From Thiosymbion sp942492625 (GTDB lineage: Bacteria > Pseudomonadota > Gammaproteobacteria > Chromatiales > Chromatiaceae): a stretch of DNA of 64,000 nt. The translations under genes were made by a program, and so were the position numbers. Under the pieces are notes generated by a model that was given only the letters and a program-made list of their open reading frames with translations, ran no database searches and was not told the DNA's origin. Positions 18,064 through 27,329 of the stretch are shown piece after piece; position 1 is the first letter of the stretch, and each line of letters begins with the position of its first letter. The stretch lies in contig CALOFM010000010.1 of NCBI GenBank assembly GCA_942492625.1, positions 94,114 through 158,113 of the forward strand, read 5' to 3'.

Positions 18064-18899
18064 GTGCCGTGTGTTCTCAAGATCTGATTGGAGTCGGTTG
18101 GGACGTTCGAGGTTGGCAGAGCAACCAACAAGCCACCGCCGTAGCTAGGTTTCGCGTGGGCACCGGATCTGTCGAATGGCTGGGCGTTTCGGACCATTTC
18201 GGTTTCTCCAAGGGCTCACTTCCGGGCTTGAAAGATCTCATTGCACCAGCGTTGCGAGCGGCGGATACGGACGTAGACCTTTCAGCGGCACGCGTCGCGA
18301 TAGCAATCGACGCCCCGCTGAGCCTTCCCAAAGCTCTTGGCAACTTGATAGCGGGGCACCCCGAACGGCAACAGGTTCCGGCGAAAGAAATCGATAACCG
18401 ACTCGCGTATCGGGACTGCGAGCGATGGATTGAATCCAAGTTCGGAAAGAAACCGCTGTCAGCTCCATTCGACAAGCTGGGTAACAACGCCACTTTGGCG
18501 ATCTCCGTAAGCCAGCAGCTCGAACGCGAGGGCTTCACGTTGGTCCCCCAGAGCGCATTGGCTTCGGACAGAGCACTAATCGAGGTCTACCCGGCACTCG
18601 CCAAAGCCGGTCCGCAGAAGACAGATCCCGCGGTTTCGGTGCTGGGCCGCCATCTACCAACAGAGATCGAAACCGGTACCGATCAATACGACGCAGCCAT
18701 AAGCGCACTACTCGGCCTAATCTACCTTGGCGCCGGACCCGAGATGAGCCTCCCCGAGCTGATTCCATTCCCGAAATCCGCAGACCCGCAAGAAGGGTGG
18801 ATTTTTGCACTACCGCCAGGGCTCGGTCAGGGCGAGGTGAAAGTTACGCAGACGGTGCAACCTCGTCCCGAGTTGCACCCTACACGCGTAACTCTTTAA
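18060..18899 (+). CDS. DUF429 domain protein (predicted RNase H-like nuclease)
   Basis: 279 residues. IGVGWDVRGWQ near the N terminus, VAIAIDAPLSLP in the middle and LIEVYPALAKAG with DQYDAAISALLGL near the end match the DUF429 family, which is predicted to have an RNase H-like fold with acidic residues. Its base composition is visibly less GC-rich than both neighbours. It sits between the adaptor and pump genes, which are normally adjacent, so it is probably a later insertion into the operon. The start overlaps the adaptor stop by 4 bases. Function is unknown. Confidence 0.7.
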   Translation: MSAVCSQDLIGVGWDVRGWQSNQQATAVARFRVGTGSVEWLGVSDHFGFSKGSLPGLKDLIAPALRAADTDVDLSAARVAIAIDAPLSLPKALGNLIAGHPERQQVPAKEIDNRLAYRDCERWIESKFGKKPLSAPFDKLGNNATLAISVSQQLEREGFTLVPQSALASDRALIEVYPALAKAGPQKTDPAVSVLGRHLPTEIETGTDQYDAAISALLGLIYLGAGPEMSLPELIPFPKSADPQEGWIFALPPGLGQGEVKVTQTVQPRPELHPTRVTL

Positions 18900-18933
18900 C
18901 ACACTTATTTTTTTCTATGAGGAAAAAAATAAA

Positions 18934-21900
18934 ATGATCGAATACTTCGCCCGCCACCCAACCGCGGCCAATCTCCTGATGCTGATGTTCCTCGCCCTGG
19001 GCATCACGAGCCTGCCGACCCTCAAGCGCGAGACCTTTCCCGACTTCACCCCCGGAGAGGTGGAGATCCGTGTCCCCTACCCCGGCGCCTCCGCCGAAGA
19101 CGTGGAAGACGCCGTCTGCCGCCGGGTCGAGGACGCACTGGACGGCATCAGCGACCTCTACGAGATGCGCTGCGAGGCCCGCGAGAGCCTGGCGGTAGCC
19201 GTCGCCGAGATGATCGAGGGGTCGGACTTCGCCCGTTTCATGGACGACGTCAAGACAGAAGTCGAGGCCATCGACAGCTTTCCGGACGACGTGGAGCTGC
19301 CGGTGATCCAGCAGCTCGGGCGCACCGACCGGGTGGTCTCCATCGCCATTACCGGCCCCATGTCGGACCGGGACCTCAAGCACTATGCGGAGGACGTCAA
19401 GGAGCGCCTGCGGCGCCTGCCCCAAGTCTCACAGGTTGCGGTGACGGGCTTCTCGGACAGTCAGCTCCGGGTCCTGGCGTCCCGCGAGACCCTGCTCGCC
19501 TTCGGCGTGAGCATGGGCGATCTCGCCAATGCCATCGCTCGCCAGAGCCTGGATCTGCCGGCCGGAAGCGTCGAGACCCGGGACCAGGAGATCCTGGTGC
19601 GCTTCACCGACCAACGCCGCAGCGTCCGGGAGCTCGAGGACTTGGTAGTCGTTGGCGGCCCGCAAGGCGGTGAGGTGCGGCTCGGGGACGTGGCGATCGT
19701 CCGCGACGTGTTCGAGCTGGAAGAGTCACGCATCGAGCTCGGGGACCGGCGCGCCGCAGTGCTGGAGGTCACCAAGACCAAGCAGCAGGACACGCTGCGG
19801 GTCATGGACGCGGTGCAGGAGTTTCTGGCACGCGAGCGCGCCGCAGCACCCGGAGGCGTGGAGATGACCCTGACCCGCAACGTCTCCTCAATCGTCAGCG
19901 ACCGCCTCCAGCTCCTGGCCACCAACGGGCTGCAGGGCTTGGTGCTGGTGTTCCTGGTCATGACCCTGTTCTTTCGCCTGCGCTTCGCCTTCTGGGTCGC
20001 CATGGGCCTGCCGGTGGCCTTTCTCGGTGGCCTGTTCTTCATGTCGGCGATGGGGCTCTCGATCAACATGATCAGCATGGTGGCCCTGCTGATCGCCTTG
20101 GGCCTCATCATGGACGACGCCATCGTCATCGCCGAGAACATCGCCACCAGGCTGCGCGAAGGCCGGGACGCCATGAGCGCCGCCATCGAGGGAACCAAGC
20201 AGGTGGCCCCTGGGGTCGTCGCCTCCTTCCTCACCACGGTGGCGGTGTTCGGCCCCCTGGCCTTCCTGGCCGGGGATATGGGCAAAGTGCTGCGGGTGCT
20301 GCCCATGGTGTTGATCCTGGTGTTGGCGGTGAGCCTGGTCGAGGCATTCTGGATCCTTCCCAGCCACCTGGGCCACGCCCTCGCCCATCACGAGCACGAC
20401 ATCGAAAGCCGCTTCCGCGAGCGCTTCGAGCGCGGTCTGGACTGGGTGCGGCAGCGCCTCGTCGGCCGTGCAGTGGACGGCGTGATCGCAGGCCGTTATC
20501 TGTTCCTGGGGGCTATCGCCGCCCTGTTTCTGATCTCCGTAGGGATGCTCGCCGGGGGCGTGCTCAAGTTCCGCGCCTTTCCCGACGTGGAGGGGGACGT
20601 CATCGAGGCCCGCCTGCTGCTGCCCCAGGGGACCCCGCTGGAGCGCACGACACGAGAGGTGGAGCGCCTGAAGGCCGCGCTGCATCGGGTGGACGAGGAG
20701 TTTTCCGCGCTGCAACCGCAGGGCGAGCGGCTGGTCCAACAGGTCAGCGTGAGCTACAACAGCAACGCGGATGCCTTCGAGACCGGCACCCACGTGGCCA
20801 CGGTCACCGCGGACCTGCTCACCGCCGAGCGCCGCCGGGGCACCATGAACGCCTTCGTCAACCGCTGGAGGGAGCTCACGGGGGCAGTTCCCGACGTCAT
20901 CAGCCTCACTTTCACGGAGCCCACCATCGGACCGGCCGGGCGGGCCATCGACATCCGCCTGATCAGCGAAAACCTGCACGACCTCAAGACCGCGGCGGTC
21001 GCCCTCCAGGATTGGCTCGCCCGCTACGCCGGCGTCCAGGACCTGAACGACGACCTGCGCCCCGGCAAGCCGGAGGCCCTGCTGCGACTCAAGGACGGGG
21101 CCACCTCGCTGGGGCTCGACGCATCAACCATCGCCCGCCAGCTGCGCGACGCATTTCACGGGGTGACGGCCGAAGAGATCCAGGTCGGGCGGGAATCCTA
21201 CGAGATCGACGTGCGGCTGCGGGACAGGGACCGGGCCAGCCTGCGCGACCTCTACAGCTTCCGGATCATCACCACCGCCGGTCACCAAGTCCCCCTGAGT
21301 GCCGTGGTGGACATCCAGGACTCCCGCGGCTTCGCCCGCATCCAGCGCATCGACGGCCGGCGCACCGTGACCGTCCGGGGCGACCTGGACGACGAGGTCG
21401 CCAACGCCGGTGAAATCATCCGCGACACCGGATCGCGCTTCCTGCCGCAACTTCAGGAGCGGTTCCCGGACATCGAGGTGGCCCTGGAGGGTCAGGCTAA
21501 GGAGAGCGCGGCCACCGGTGGCTCCATGCTCCGGGGCTTCGGGCTCGGGCTGTTAGGGATCTTCCTGCTGCTCAGCTTCCAGTTCCGCTCCTTCCTTGAG
21601 CCGTTTGCCGTCATGGCCGCGATCCCCCTGGCCCTGATCGGCGTCATCTGGGGACACCTGCTGATGGGGCTGGAGCTGTCCATGCCCAGCATGATGGGCT
21701 TCGTGTCCTTGTCCGGAATCGTGGTCAACGACTCCATCCTGCTGGTCGCCTTTCTCAAGCTGCGGGTCCAGGAAGGCATGGGGGTCGCAGATGCAGCCCG
21801 CCAAGCCAGCCGCGAGCGCTTTCGCGCAGTCCTGCTCACCTCAATCACCACCATCGCCGGCCTGCTGCCCCTGCTGGCGGAGAAAAGCCTGCAGGCCCAG

Positions 21901-22080
21901 GTGCTCATCCCGCTGGCCACCAGTATCGTCTTCGGCCTGCTGGCCTCTACGGTGCTGGTGCTGTTCGTGGTTCCGGCCTTGTTCAGCGTCTTCGCCGACC
22001 TGCGGATGACCTCCGCGGACAAAATCAGAGAGGAAGATGCAACGTTTTCTAAACAGCCACCGACTCCTGAGACGCCATAA
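18934..22080 (+). CDS. RND-family efflux pump inner-membrane transporter
   Basis: 1048 residues, normal for HAE-1/AcrB-type RND pumps. TM1 (PTAANLLMLMFLALGITSL) is followed by the periplasmic porter domain. Membrane segments include GLIMDDAIVIAENI in TM4, with the proton-relay Asp pair. A second porter half and the C-terminal TM bundle, including GFVSLSGIVVNDSILLV, complete it. The RND pattern is a duplicated 6-TM core. A GAGGA precedes ATG 18934, within a poly-A/T stretch. Together with the adaptor at 16705-18063 it should expel drugs, solvents or metals. The substrate is unknown and an outer-membrane partner must be encoded elsewhere. Confidence 0.9.
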   Translation: MIEYFARHPTAANLLMLMFLALGITSLPTLKRETFPDFTPGEVEIRVPYPGASAEDVEDAVCRRVEDALDGISDLYEMRCEARESLAVAVAEMIEGSDFARFMDDVKTEVEAIDSFPDDVELPVIQQLGRTDRVVSIAITGPMSDRDLKHYAEDVKERLRRLPQVSQVAVTGFSDSQLRVLASRETLLAFGVSMGDLANAIARQSLDLPAGSVETRDQEILVRFTDQRRSVRELEDLVVVGGPQGGEVRLGDVAIVRDVFELEESRIELGDRRAAVLEVTKTKQQDTLRVMDAVQEFLARERAAAPGGVEMTLTRNVSSIVSDRLQLLATNGLQGLVLVFLVMTLFFRLRFAFWVAMGLPVAFLGGLFFMSAMGLSINMISMVALLIALGLIMDDAIVIAENIATRLREGRDAMSAAIEGTKQVAPGVVASFLTTVAVFGPLAFLAGDMGKVLRVLPMVLILVLAVSLVEAFWILPSHLGHALAHHEHDIESRFRERFERGLDWVRQRLVGRAVDGVIAGRYLFLGAIAALFLISVGMLAGGVLKFRAFPDVEGDVIEARLLLPQGTPLERTTREVERLKAALHRVDEEFSALQPQGERLVQQVSVSYNSNADAFETGTHVATVTADLLTAERRRGTMNAFVNRWRELTGAVPDVISLTFTEPTIGPAGRAIDIRLISENLHDLKTAAVALQDWLARYAGVQDLNDDLRPGKPEALLRLKDGATSLGLDASTIARQLRDAFHGVTAEEIQVGRESYEIDVRLRDRDRASLRDLYSFRIITTAGHQVPLSAVVDIQDSRGFARIQRIDGRRTVTVRGDLDDEVANAGEIIRDTGSRFLPQLQERFPDIEVALEGQAKESAATGGSMLRGFGLGLLGIFLLLSFQFRSFLEPFAVMAAIPLALIGVIWGHLLMGLELSMPSMMGFVSLSGIVVNDSILLVAFLKLRVQEGMGVADAARQASRERFRAVLLTSITTIAGLLPLLAEKSLQAQVLIPLATSIVFGLLASTVLVLFVVPALFSVFADLRMTSADKIREEDATFSKQPPTPETP

Positions 22081-22995
22081 TCGGGGGCATTTGTCAGCGT
22101 TCTTTGAAACAGGATATCTAAGGGCGGAAGCCACGAAGCGAGTTACGTCAGCGGCTCGCGGGAGGATGCCGGGCAGGCGGAAAAACCAAGCGGTTATCTC
22201 GTCTATCCGTGTCCGGCGGTTCCGAGCAAAGCGCCCGAACTACGAAAGGGAATTCGGCTGGCGGCTGGCGGCTGGCGGCTGGCGGCTGGCGGCTGGCGGC
22301 TGGCGGCTGGTGAAGCTTATGGCAGCCGAGTCCAGCGCTCACGTCTCCAGGTTACAGATTGATCAGCGCAAACCAACTAACAAACCACCGGACGCGGAGA
22401 TATCCCCGCGATTCTCAGGGACCTGACCGGCTTCTCAACGGCCGTAACGCACTTCGCAGATGTTGCGGAAACGCTGCGGAGATTTCCACATTGCCCTTCC
22501 AGACGCTCGCCGCCCCCAAGGATTAGACGGAGCTTGGTTCTATTGCCAATAAGTCTCATAGTGCTGCACTCCTGCTGGGATTCTAAAGCCTGCTTGTAGC
22601 TTCAAAGGACTCTATCGTCTTCACAACCCGCGTGATTCCAACCCAGAGCCTGTCCGCATAGTAACACAACAACAACGATATGGCGTTCAAGCAACAAAAA
22701 GCTGAAAACACCTTTTTCGCGCGGCAAATGCATCATTTACACAACAACCCGCGGAAATGAGCCGGGCCTTGCTTTCGTAAGGCGGACGTTAGGCAAGTGC
22801 ATGTCGAGAACAACCGCTGTACCAGCTTGTCGCCGCGCCTTGATCAAAGACTTAGCAAGGAAAGTGCCGATAATAATTTCATCCCTAATTTCATAGAGTT
22901 GAAGACAACACGGCTCGCGGATACGAGAGAGACAATAAAGAGTATTGACAAACAACTGTCGGGAAACGACGACCAATAGCGACGAATTGGAAAAA
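22081..22995. other. Long apparently non-coding region
   Basis: No ORF here shows a domain or credible codon use. The first part contains the heptamer array at 22256-22310. From about 22560 on, the base composition is more AT-rich than the rest of the window. This suggests degraded or acquired DNA, or an unrecognised RNA. No tRNA, terminator or transposase remnant could be recognised. Confidence 0.5.
22256..22310. repeat. Heptanucleotide tandem repeat, about 7.9 copies of GGCTGGC
   Basis: 55 uninterrupted bases consist of the 7-base unit GGCTGGC. The array is exact, which suggests recent slippage or selection against drift. It lies in non-coding DNA about 180 bases after the RND pump stop. 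Confidence 0.95.
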
Positions 22996-23636
22996 CTAGC
23001 GAATCCCCGACACTTTATGGGTCTGCAGGCTGAGCCGCCAACCCGGGTGCGACTTGCAGTATTCCACGCACAGCCTGGTATTCTCCTCGAGCTCCGGACC
23101 GTCCTTCGGCTGCAGGAAGAAATCGCCGAAGTCCAGGTGCGCGAAGAGCTCCGGCCTCGCCTGCTCCTGGGGATAAACCAGCTTCAGCTCGTTTCCCGAG
23201 TGAAGGACCAGCTCCGCGCCTTCCTTCGGACTGAAGCAGATTTAGTCCAGACCGGGAGGCGCGGGCCGGGGTCCGTTGGTCTCGACGGCCACCTCGAACC
23301 CGCGGGCGTGAAGCTCCCTTATCAGGTCCGCGTCCAGCTGCAGCAGAGGCTCGCCGCCGGTGCAGACCACGAAAGGACTGACGTCCCCGCGTAAGTCTTG
23401 CGGCCAGGTCGCGGCGATCCTACCGGCCAACTCCATCGCTGTGGGATATTCGCCGCCGTTCTCGCCGTCTTTCCACGAAAGTCGGTGTCGCAGAACCTGC
23501 AAACGGCGCGGGACCTGCCGTGCTCCCGACCACTCCAAAGATTGCACCCGGCAAAGCGGCAAAACACCGCCGTGCGCCCCGTGTTCGCGCCCTCGCCCTG
23601 CAGGGTATAGAAAATTTCCTTTACGCTGTAGGTCAT
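22996..23636 (-). pseudogene. queE: queE pseudogene (7-carboxy-7-deazaguanine synthase)
   Basis: The start MTYSVKEIFYTLQGEGANTG and the radical-SAM cluster CRFAGCNLWSG...CRFCDTDF are present. At about 23455-23465 the frame shifts by one base before DGENGGEYPTAMELAG. In the new frame a TAA (23242-23244) replaces the usual Trp in the LDWIC motif, after which CFSPKEGAELVLHSGNELKL and LSLQTHKVSGIR continue to the stop at 22996-22998. QueE makes the 7-deazaguanine core of queuosine and related bases. With both a frameshift and a nonsense codon it should not give active enzyme. It lies 21 bases after queC. Confidence 0.85.
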
Positions 23637-23657
23637 GAGCCGGAGAGATACCGTGCG

Positions 23658-24182
23658 TTACTGCACCTGCCCCCGGCACCTGGAAAGAAGCGGGTCCGTG
23701 ATCCCGGCCTCGGCGAGTCCCTTCGCCCGCAGCCGGCAGGAGTCGCACCGGCCGCAGGGACGGCCGTCCTCGCAGGGATCGTAGCAGCTAATGGTGAGGG
23801 CATAGTCGTTCACCCCGATGAAGATGTCGCCCGATCCCAACACCTCGGCCCAGGCAAGCGCGAAGGATAGAAAGACGGTGTTTCGCGCAGGGACGTATGT
23901 GACCGGAATCCCCTCGCCCATCGCCTCGAGCTCGCGATCCATCGGCACGCCGATATTGCCTGTCAAGTCCGATGCCCCGAACCGGCGCAGGTCGATATCC
24001 GCGATGACATGCTCGGCAACACCCATGGCGGCCGCCACACTGGCGGCAGACTTCAGCTCCAACTGGTGGCGCTGGCCATAGCGGAATGACAGGGCGTAGG
24101 GCTCGAACCCTTCGGACCTTGCGATCGCAAGCGTCGTTGTGGAATCCAGCCCGCCGCTCAACAGCACGACCGCCTTTCTCAT
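23658..24182 (-). CDS. queC: QueC, 7-cyano-7-deazaguanine synthase, with a large internal deletion
   Basis: The start MRKAVVLLSGGLDSTTTLAI carries the PP-loop SGGLDS (9-14), and a good GAGGTGAAGG lies upstream. Residue ~125 (DIFIGVN) runs directly into DYALTISCYDP. Family members have about 50 residues between these points, including the DYSGYPDCR region and the TPL...K segment. The C-terminal zinc cluster CYDPCEDGRPCGRCDSC is kept. The 174-residue product is short against about 220-230 in the family. The frame is intact, but the product is probably inactive. QueC converts CDG to preQ0, the step after QueE. Confidence 0.8.
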   Translation of the reverse strand: MRKAVVLLSGGLDSTTTLAIARSEGFEPYALSFRYGQRHQLELKSAASVAAAMGVAEHVIADIDLRRFGASDLTGNIGVPMDRELEAMGEGIPVTYVPARNTVFLSFALAWAEVLGSGDIFIGVNDYALTISCYDPCEDGRPCGRCDSCRLRAKGLAEAGITDPLLSRCRGQVQ

Positions 24183-24325
24183 GCCTTCACCTCTGTCTCG
24201 ACAACTCAGGCGCTGACTTGCAGTATTAGCCAACCGGCACAGGACAAGTCATTCCCGTTCAGCGTTCATTCAGGATTGTAATGCCAATATCGCAACCACA
24301 AAAATTCACAGGTCGGAGACTTTTG

Positions 24326-24628
24326 ATGCTGCAAACCATTCGAACCCTGACATTCACGCTGGCATTGGCCGCTGCCCCGTCCTTCGCAGACGATTTCAGC
24401 CTACGATCCGCCGTCGGTGGCGGGCTGGGCGGCGCCTTGGGCGGCTTCCTCGGCGCGGAGCTCGGCGGCCGCAGCGCGGCTATCCTGGGGAGCGGACTTG
24501 GAGCCGCAGCCGGAACCGCGGTCGCCACCGATGGATACTCGAAATACTACAATTACGACCGCTACCGCAGACGTGACTGTCCACCGGGACAGTGGATTGA
24601 CGGGGCCTGCCGCAGCTACGACAATTGA
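24326..24628 (+). CDS. Small secreted glycine-zipper protein
   Basis: 100 residues from ATG 24326, with GGAG at 24314-24317; an in-frame start at 24281 is less likely. A signal peptide (MLQTIRTLTFTLALAAAPSF, cleavage after Ala-Asp region ~22) precedes a glycine zipper (GGGLGGALGGFLGAELGG and GSGLGAAAGTAVA). The tail is Tyr/Arg-rich with two Cys. Glycine-zipper proteins often associate with the outer membrane or periplasm. Function is unknown. It is divergent from queC. Confidence 0.65.
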   Translation: MLQTIRTLTFTLALAAAPSFADDFSLRSAVGGGLGGALGGFLGAELGGRSAAILGSGLGAAAGTAVATDGYSKYYNYDRYRRRDCPPGQWIDGACRSYDN

Positions 24629-24684
24629 CCGGGATTCGGCGTCTCAACCCGGGAGCAGCAATTGAAAGCCGCTCCCGGGCTGCA

Positions 24685-25761
24685 CTAAAGCGACGACTTC
24701 AAGGCGGAGATAAAGCAGTCGTTCTCCTGCGGCTGCCCGACGGTCACCCGCAGGCAATCTGCGAGAAGTGGGTGGGCGCCATTCAGGTTCTTGACCAGTA
24801 CGCCGAGCGCCTTGAGGTTCTGAAAGATATCACCGGCACGTCCGCCCGGCGCCCGCAACAGGATGAAGTTGGCCTCGCTCGGGTAGGGCAGTATGCCGTC
24901 GAATGCGGACAATAGGTCGAACAGACGAGAGCGCTCGCCCCGAATCCGGCGCGTCTGCTCGTCGAGAACGGCCTTGTACCGCAGTGCGAAGGCGGCACTC
25001 GTCTGGGTGAGCACATTGATGTTGTAGGGCAACCTGATCTTGTCGATCTCCGCGAGCCAGTCGCCCGGACCGGCTAGGTACCCGAGCCGCAGCCCCGCCA
25101 AGCCCATCTTGGAGACGGTGCGCATCACTAAAAGGTTCGGCCAGTCGCCGAGGCGCGGCAGAAAGCTCCGGTCGGTGAAGGGGGCATAGGCCTCGTCGAC
25201 GACGACCAAGCCGGGTGCGGCCTCGATGATCCGCTCGACGTCTTCCGAGGAGAACAGATTCCCGGTGGGATTATTCGGGTAGGCGAGAAAGGTGACGGCC
25301 GGCTGCTCGCGGTCGATGGCCTCCAGTATGGCGGGCAAATCCAAGGAGAAATCCTCGCCTCGCAGCGGTACGCCGAGGTACTCCAACCCGGCGAACAGGG
25401 CGATCATTCGGTACATGACAAAGCCGGGGTCCACCGACAGGACCTTTCGCCCTGGCCTCGCAACGGTCAGTGCCAGCATTTGAATCAGCTCGTCCGAGCC
25501 GTTGCCGAGCAGCAGCCCCGTGTCTTCGCCGATCCCCATCGACTCGCGCAACGCCGCCTGGAGCCCGGTGCCCTGCGGATCGGGATAGCGGTTGAGCTGC
25601 ACGTCCCGCAAAGACTCGAGCCACGCACGGCGCAAATCCTCGGGCCAGCCGTATGGATTCTCCATGGCGTCCAGCTTGACAAGGCCTGTGGCGTCCGGGA
25701 CGTGGTAGGCATTGAGCGCCCGGATCTCGGGGCGGACAAGGCATTCGATCAGCTTGTTCAT
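24685..25761 (-). CDS. hisC: Histidinol-phosphate aminotransferase HisC
   Basis: 358 residues, a class I/II PLP aminotransferase. Motifs are NPYGWP near the N terminus, LLGNGSDELIQML, FLAYPNNPTGN, VVDEAYAPF and the PLP-lysine motif SKMGLAGLRLGY. It converts imidazole acetol phosphate to histidinol phosphate. The start MNKLIECL (25761) matches family length; the frame is open further upstream but without homology. It follows hisD by about 130 bases, a gap filled by a repeat remnant, so it may still be read from the same transcript. Confidence 0.9.
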   Translation of the reverse strand: MNKLIECLVRPEIRALNAYHVPDATGLVKLDAMENPYGWPEDLRRAWLESLRDVQLNRYPDPQGTGLQAALRESMGIGEDTGLLLGNGSDELIQMLALTVARPGRKVLSVDPGFVMYRMIALFAGLEYLGVPLRGEDFSLDLPAILEAIDREQPAVTFLAYPNNPTGNLFSSEDVERIIEAAPGLVVVDEAYAPFTDRSFLPRLGDWPNLLVMRTVSKMGLAGLRLGYLAGPGDWLAEIDKIRLPYNINVLTQTSAAFALRYKAVLDEQTRRIRGERSRLFDLLSAFDGILPYPSEANFILLRAPGGRAGDIFQNLKALGVLVKNLNGAHPLLADCLRVTVGQPQENDCFISALKSSL

Positions 25762-25814
25762 AGAAAAAACGTATTTCGAGCCAAAATCCGAGGAGCCTGT
25801 CTGGGTTGCGCGCT

Positions 25815-25880
25815 CAACGCCAGGGAGCACGAAGGCCACGAAGAAATGCCACCGATTCCTTCGCGCGCTGGATGTTCTTG
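25815..25880. repeat. Partial dispersed-repeat copy 3 between hisD and hisC
   Basis: CAACGCCAGGGAGCACGAAG at about 25815, continuing GCCACGAAGAAATG, resembles the AACCGCCAAGG...CGCGAAGAAA arm found elsewhere. An opposing CTTCGCGCGCTGG...TTGGTGGTTG follows. It is degenerate. Confidence 0.4.
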
Positions 25881-25890
25881 GTGGTTGTCT

Positions 25891-27198
25891 TCAATCGTTG
25901 CGGCTATCCCGATACTCCGCCGAACGGGCGTGGGCGGTCAGTCCCTCTCCGCGCGCCAGCACGGAGGCTGTCCGCGACAGGACCGCCGCACCCTCGGCGG
26001 AGGCCATGATCAGGCTCGATCGCTTCTGGAAATCGTAGACCCCCAGCGGTGAGGAGAAGCGAGCGGTGCGCGAGGTCGGGAGCACGTGATTGGGCCCGGC
26101 GCAGTAATCACCCAGTGCCTCGGCGGTGTAGCGCCCCATGAAGATAGCCCCGGCGTGGCGGATCTTGGGCAACAGGGCCTGAGGATCTTCCACCGAGAGC
26201 TCCAGGTGCTCCGGTGCCACATGGTTGGCAACATTCGCCGCCTCGTCCAGGTCCCGTACCTGGATCAGGGCACCGCGCTCGCGCAGGGCCGCAGCGATGA
26301 TCGCCTGGCGCTCCATGGTCGGCAACAGCCGACCGATGGAGGCGGTGACACTGTCGAGAAACGCCCCATCCCAGGACACCAGGATGGACTGGGCGTCCTC
26401 GTCGTGCTCGGCCTGGGAAAAGAGGTCCATGGCGATCCAGTCCGGATCCGTACCACCGTCGCACAGCACCAGGATCTCCGAGGGACCGGCGACCATGTCG
26501 ATGCCAACTTGGCCGAAGACCGCGCGCTTAGCGGTCGCGACATAAATATTCCCCGGTCCGACGATCTTGTCCACCCCGGGCACAAGCTGCGTGCCATAGG
26601 CCAGGGCCGCCACCGCCTGGGCACCGCCCACTGCGAAAACCCGGTCCACGCCGGCGATGTGCGCTGCCCCCAGCACCAGATCGTTGACCTCTCCTGCAGG
26701 TGTCGGGACCACCATGATCAGCTCGGGCACTTCGGCCACCTTGGCCGGGATGGCGTTCATGAGCACCGAGGATGGATAGGCCGCCTTGCCACCGGGGACG
26801 TAGAGACCCACCCGATCCAGCGGCGTCGCCTTCTGACCCAGCAGGGTGCCGTCGGCCTCGCGGAAGCTCCAGTCCGCGATCTTTTGATGCTCGGCGTAGT
26901 CGCGAACGCGCTTGGCCGCATGCTCCAACGCCTCGCGCTGGGCTGCCGTTATGGCTTTCCATGCCTGCTCGAGCCTGCTATTCGGTACCTCCAGATCCGC
27001 GGCCGACTGCGGCTCCCAGCGATCGAAGCGCCGGGTGAAATCCAAAAGGGCCTCATCTTTGTCCTGACGAACGGCGTCGATGATCTCATCGACTCTTTCC
27101 CGAACCTCGGCGTCGGAAACCGACTCCCAGGCCAACAGCGCGTCGAGACGGCGCTCGAAGTCTGCATCAGCGGTGGACAATCGGGTGATGTCTGCCAT
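25891..27198 (-). CDS. hisD: Histidinol dehydrogenase HisD
   Basis: 435 residues, the usual HisD length. It oxidises histidinol to histidine in two NAD-dependent steps. It shows LYVPGGKAAYPSSVLM, VDKIVGPGNIYVATAKR, GPSEILV, SQAEHDEDAQ (zinc-site region), VAPEHLEL and GPNHVLPT, all hallmarks of the family. ATG at 27198. It lies between hisG and hisC in the minus-strand mla-murA-his cluster. Confidence 0.97.
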   Translation of the reverse strand: MADITRLSTADADFERRLDALLAWESVSDAEVRERVDEIIDAVRQDKDEALLDFTRRFDRWEPQSAADLEVPNSRLEQAWKAITAAQREALEHAAKRVRDYAEHQKIADWSFREADGTLLGQKATPLDRVGLYVPGGKAAYPSSVLMNAIPAKVAEVPELIMVVPTPAGEVNDLVLGAAHIAGVDRVFAVGGAQAVAALAYGTQLVPGVDKIVGPGNIYVATAKRAVFGQVGIDMVAGPSEILVLCDGGTDPDWIAMDLFSQAEHDEDAQSILVSWDGAFLDSVTASIGRLLPTMERQAIIAAALRERGALIQVRDLDEAANVANHVAPEHLELSVEDPQALLPKIRHAGAIFMGRYTAEALGDYCAGPNHVLPTSRTARFSSPLGVYDFQKRSSLIMASAEGAAVLSRTASVLARGEGLTAHARSAEYRDSRND

Positions 27199-27329
27199 GG
27201 GTAAACCCTAATCTGCTCCAAACCGAGGCTTCTCGCGCCAGGCCCGAAGACCGCCGAGATAACCCTTTGCGTCTGCACGCCCTGCGCGAACGTTTTGCGC
27301 CGGAAAAGGCATTAGGGACGTCCAAAGAA

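Noticed and set aside
22256..22310. CRISPR array
   Set aside because: The units are only 7 bases long, contiguous and identical, with no spacers.
22797..22979. Candidate 60-residue protein in the gene desert
   Set aside because: No ribosome site, domain or codon-use support.
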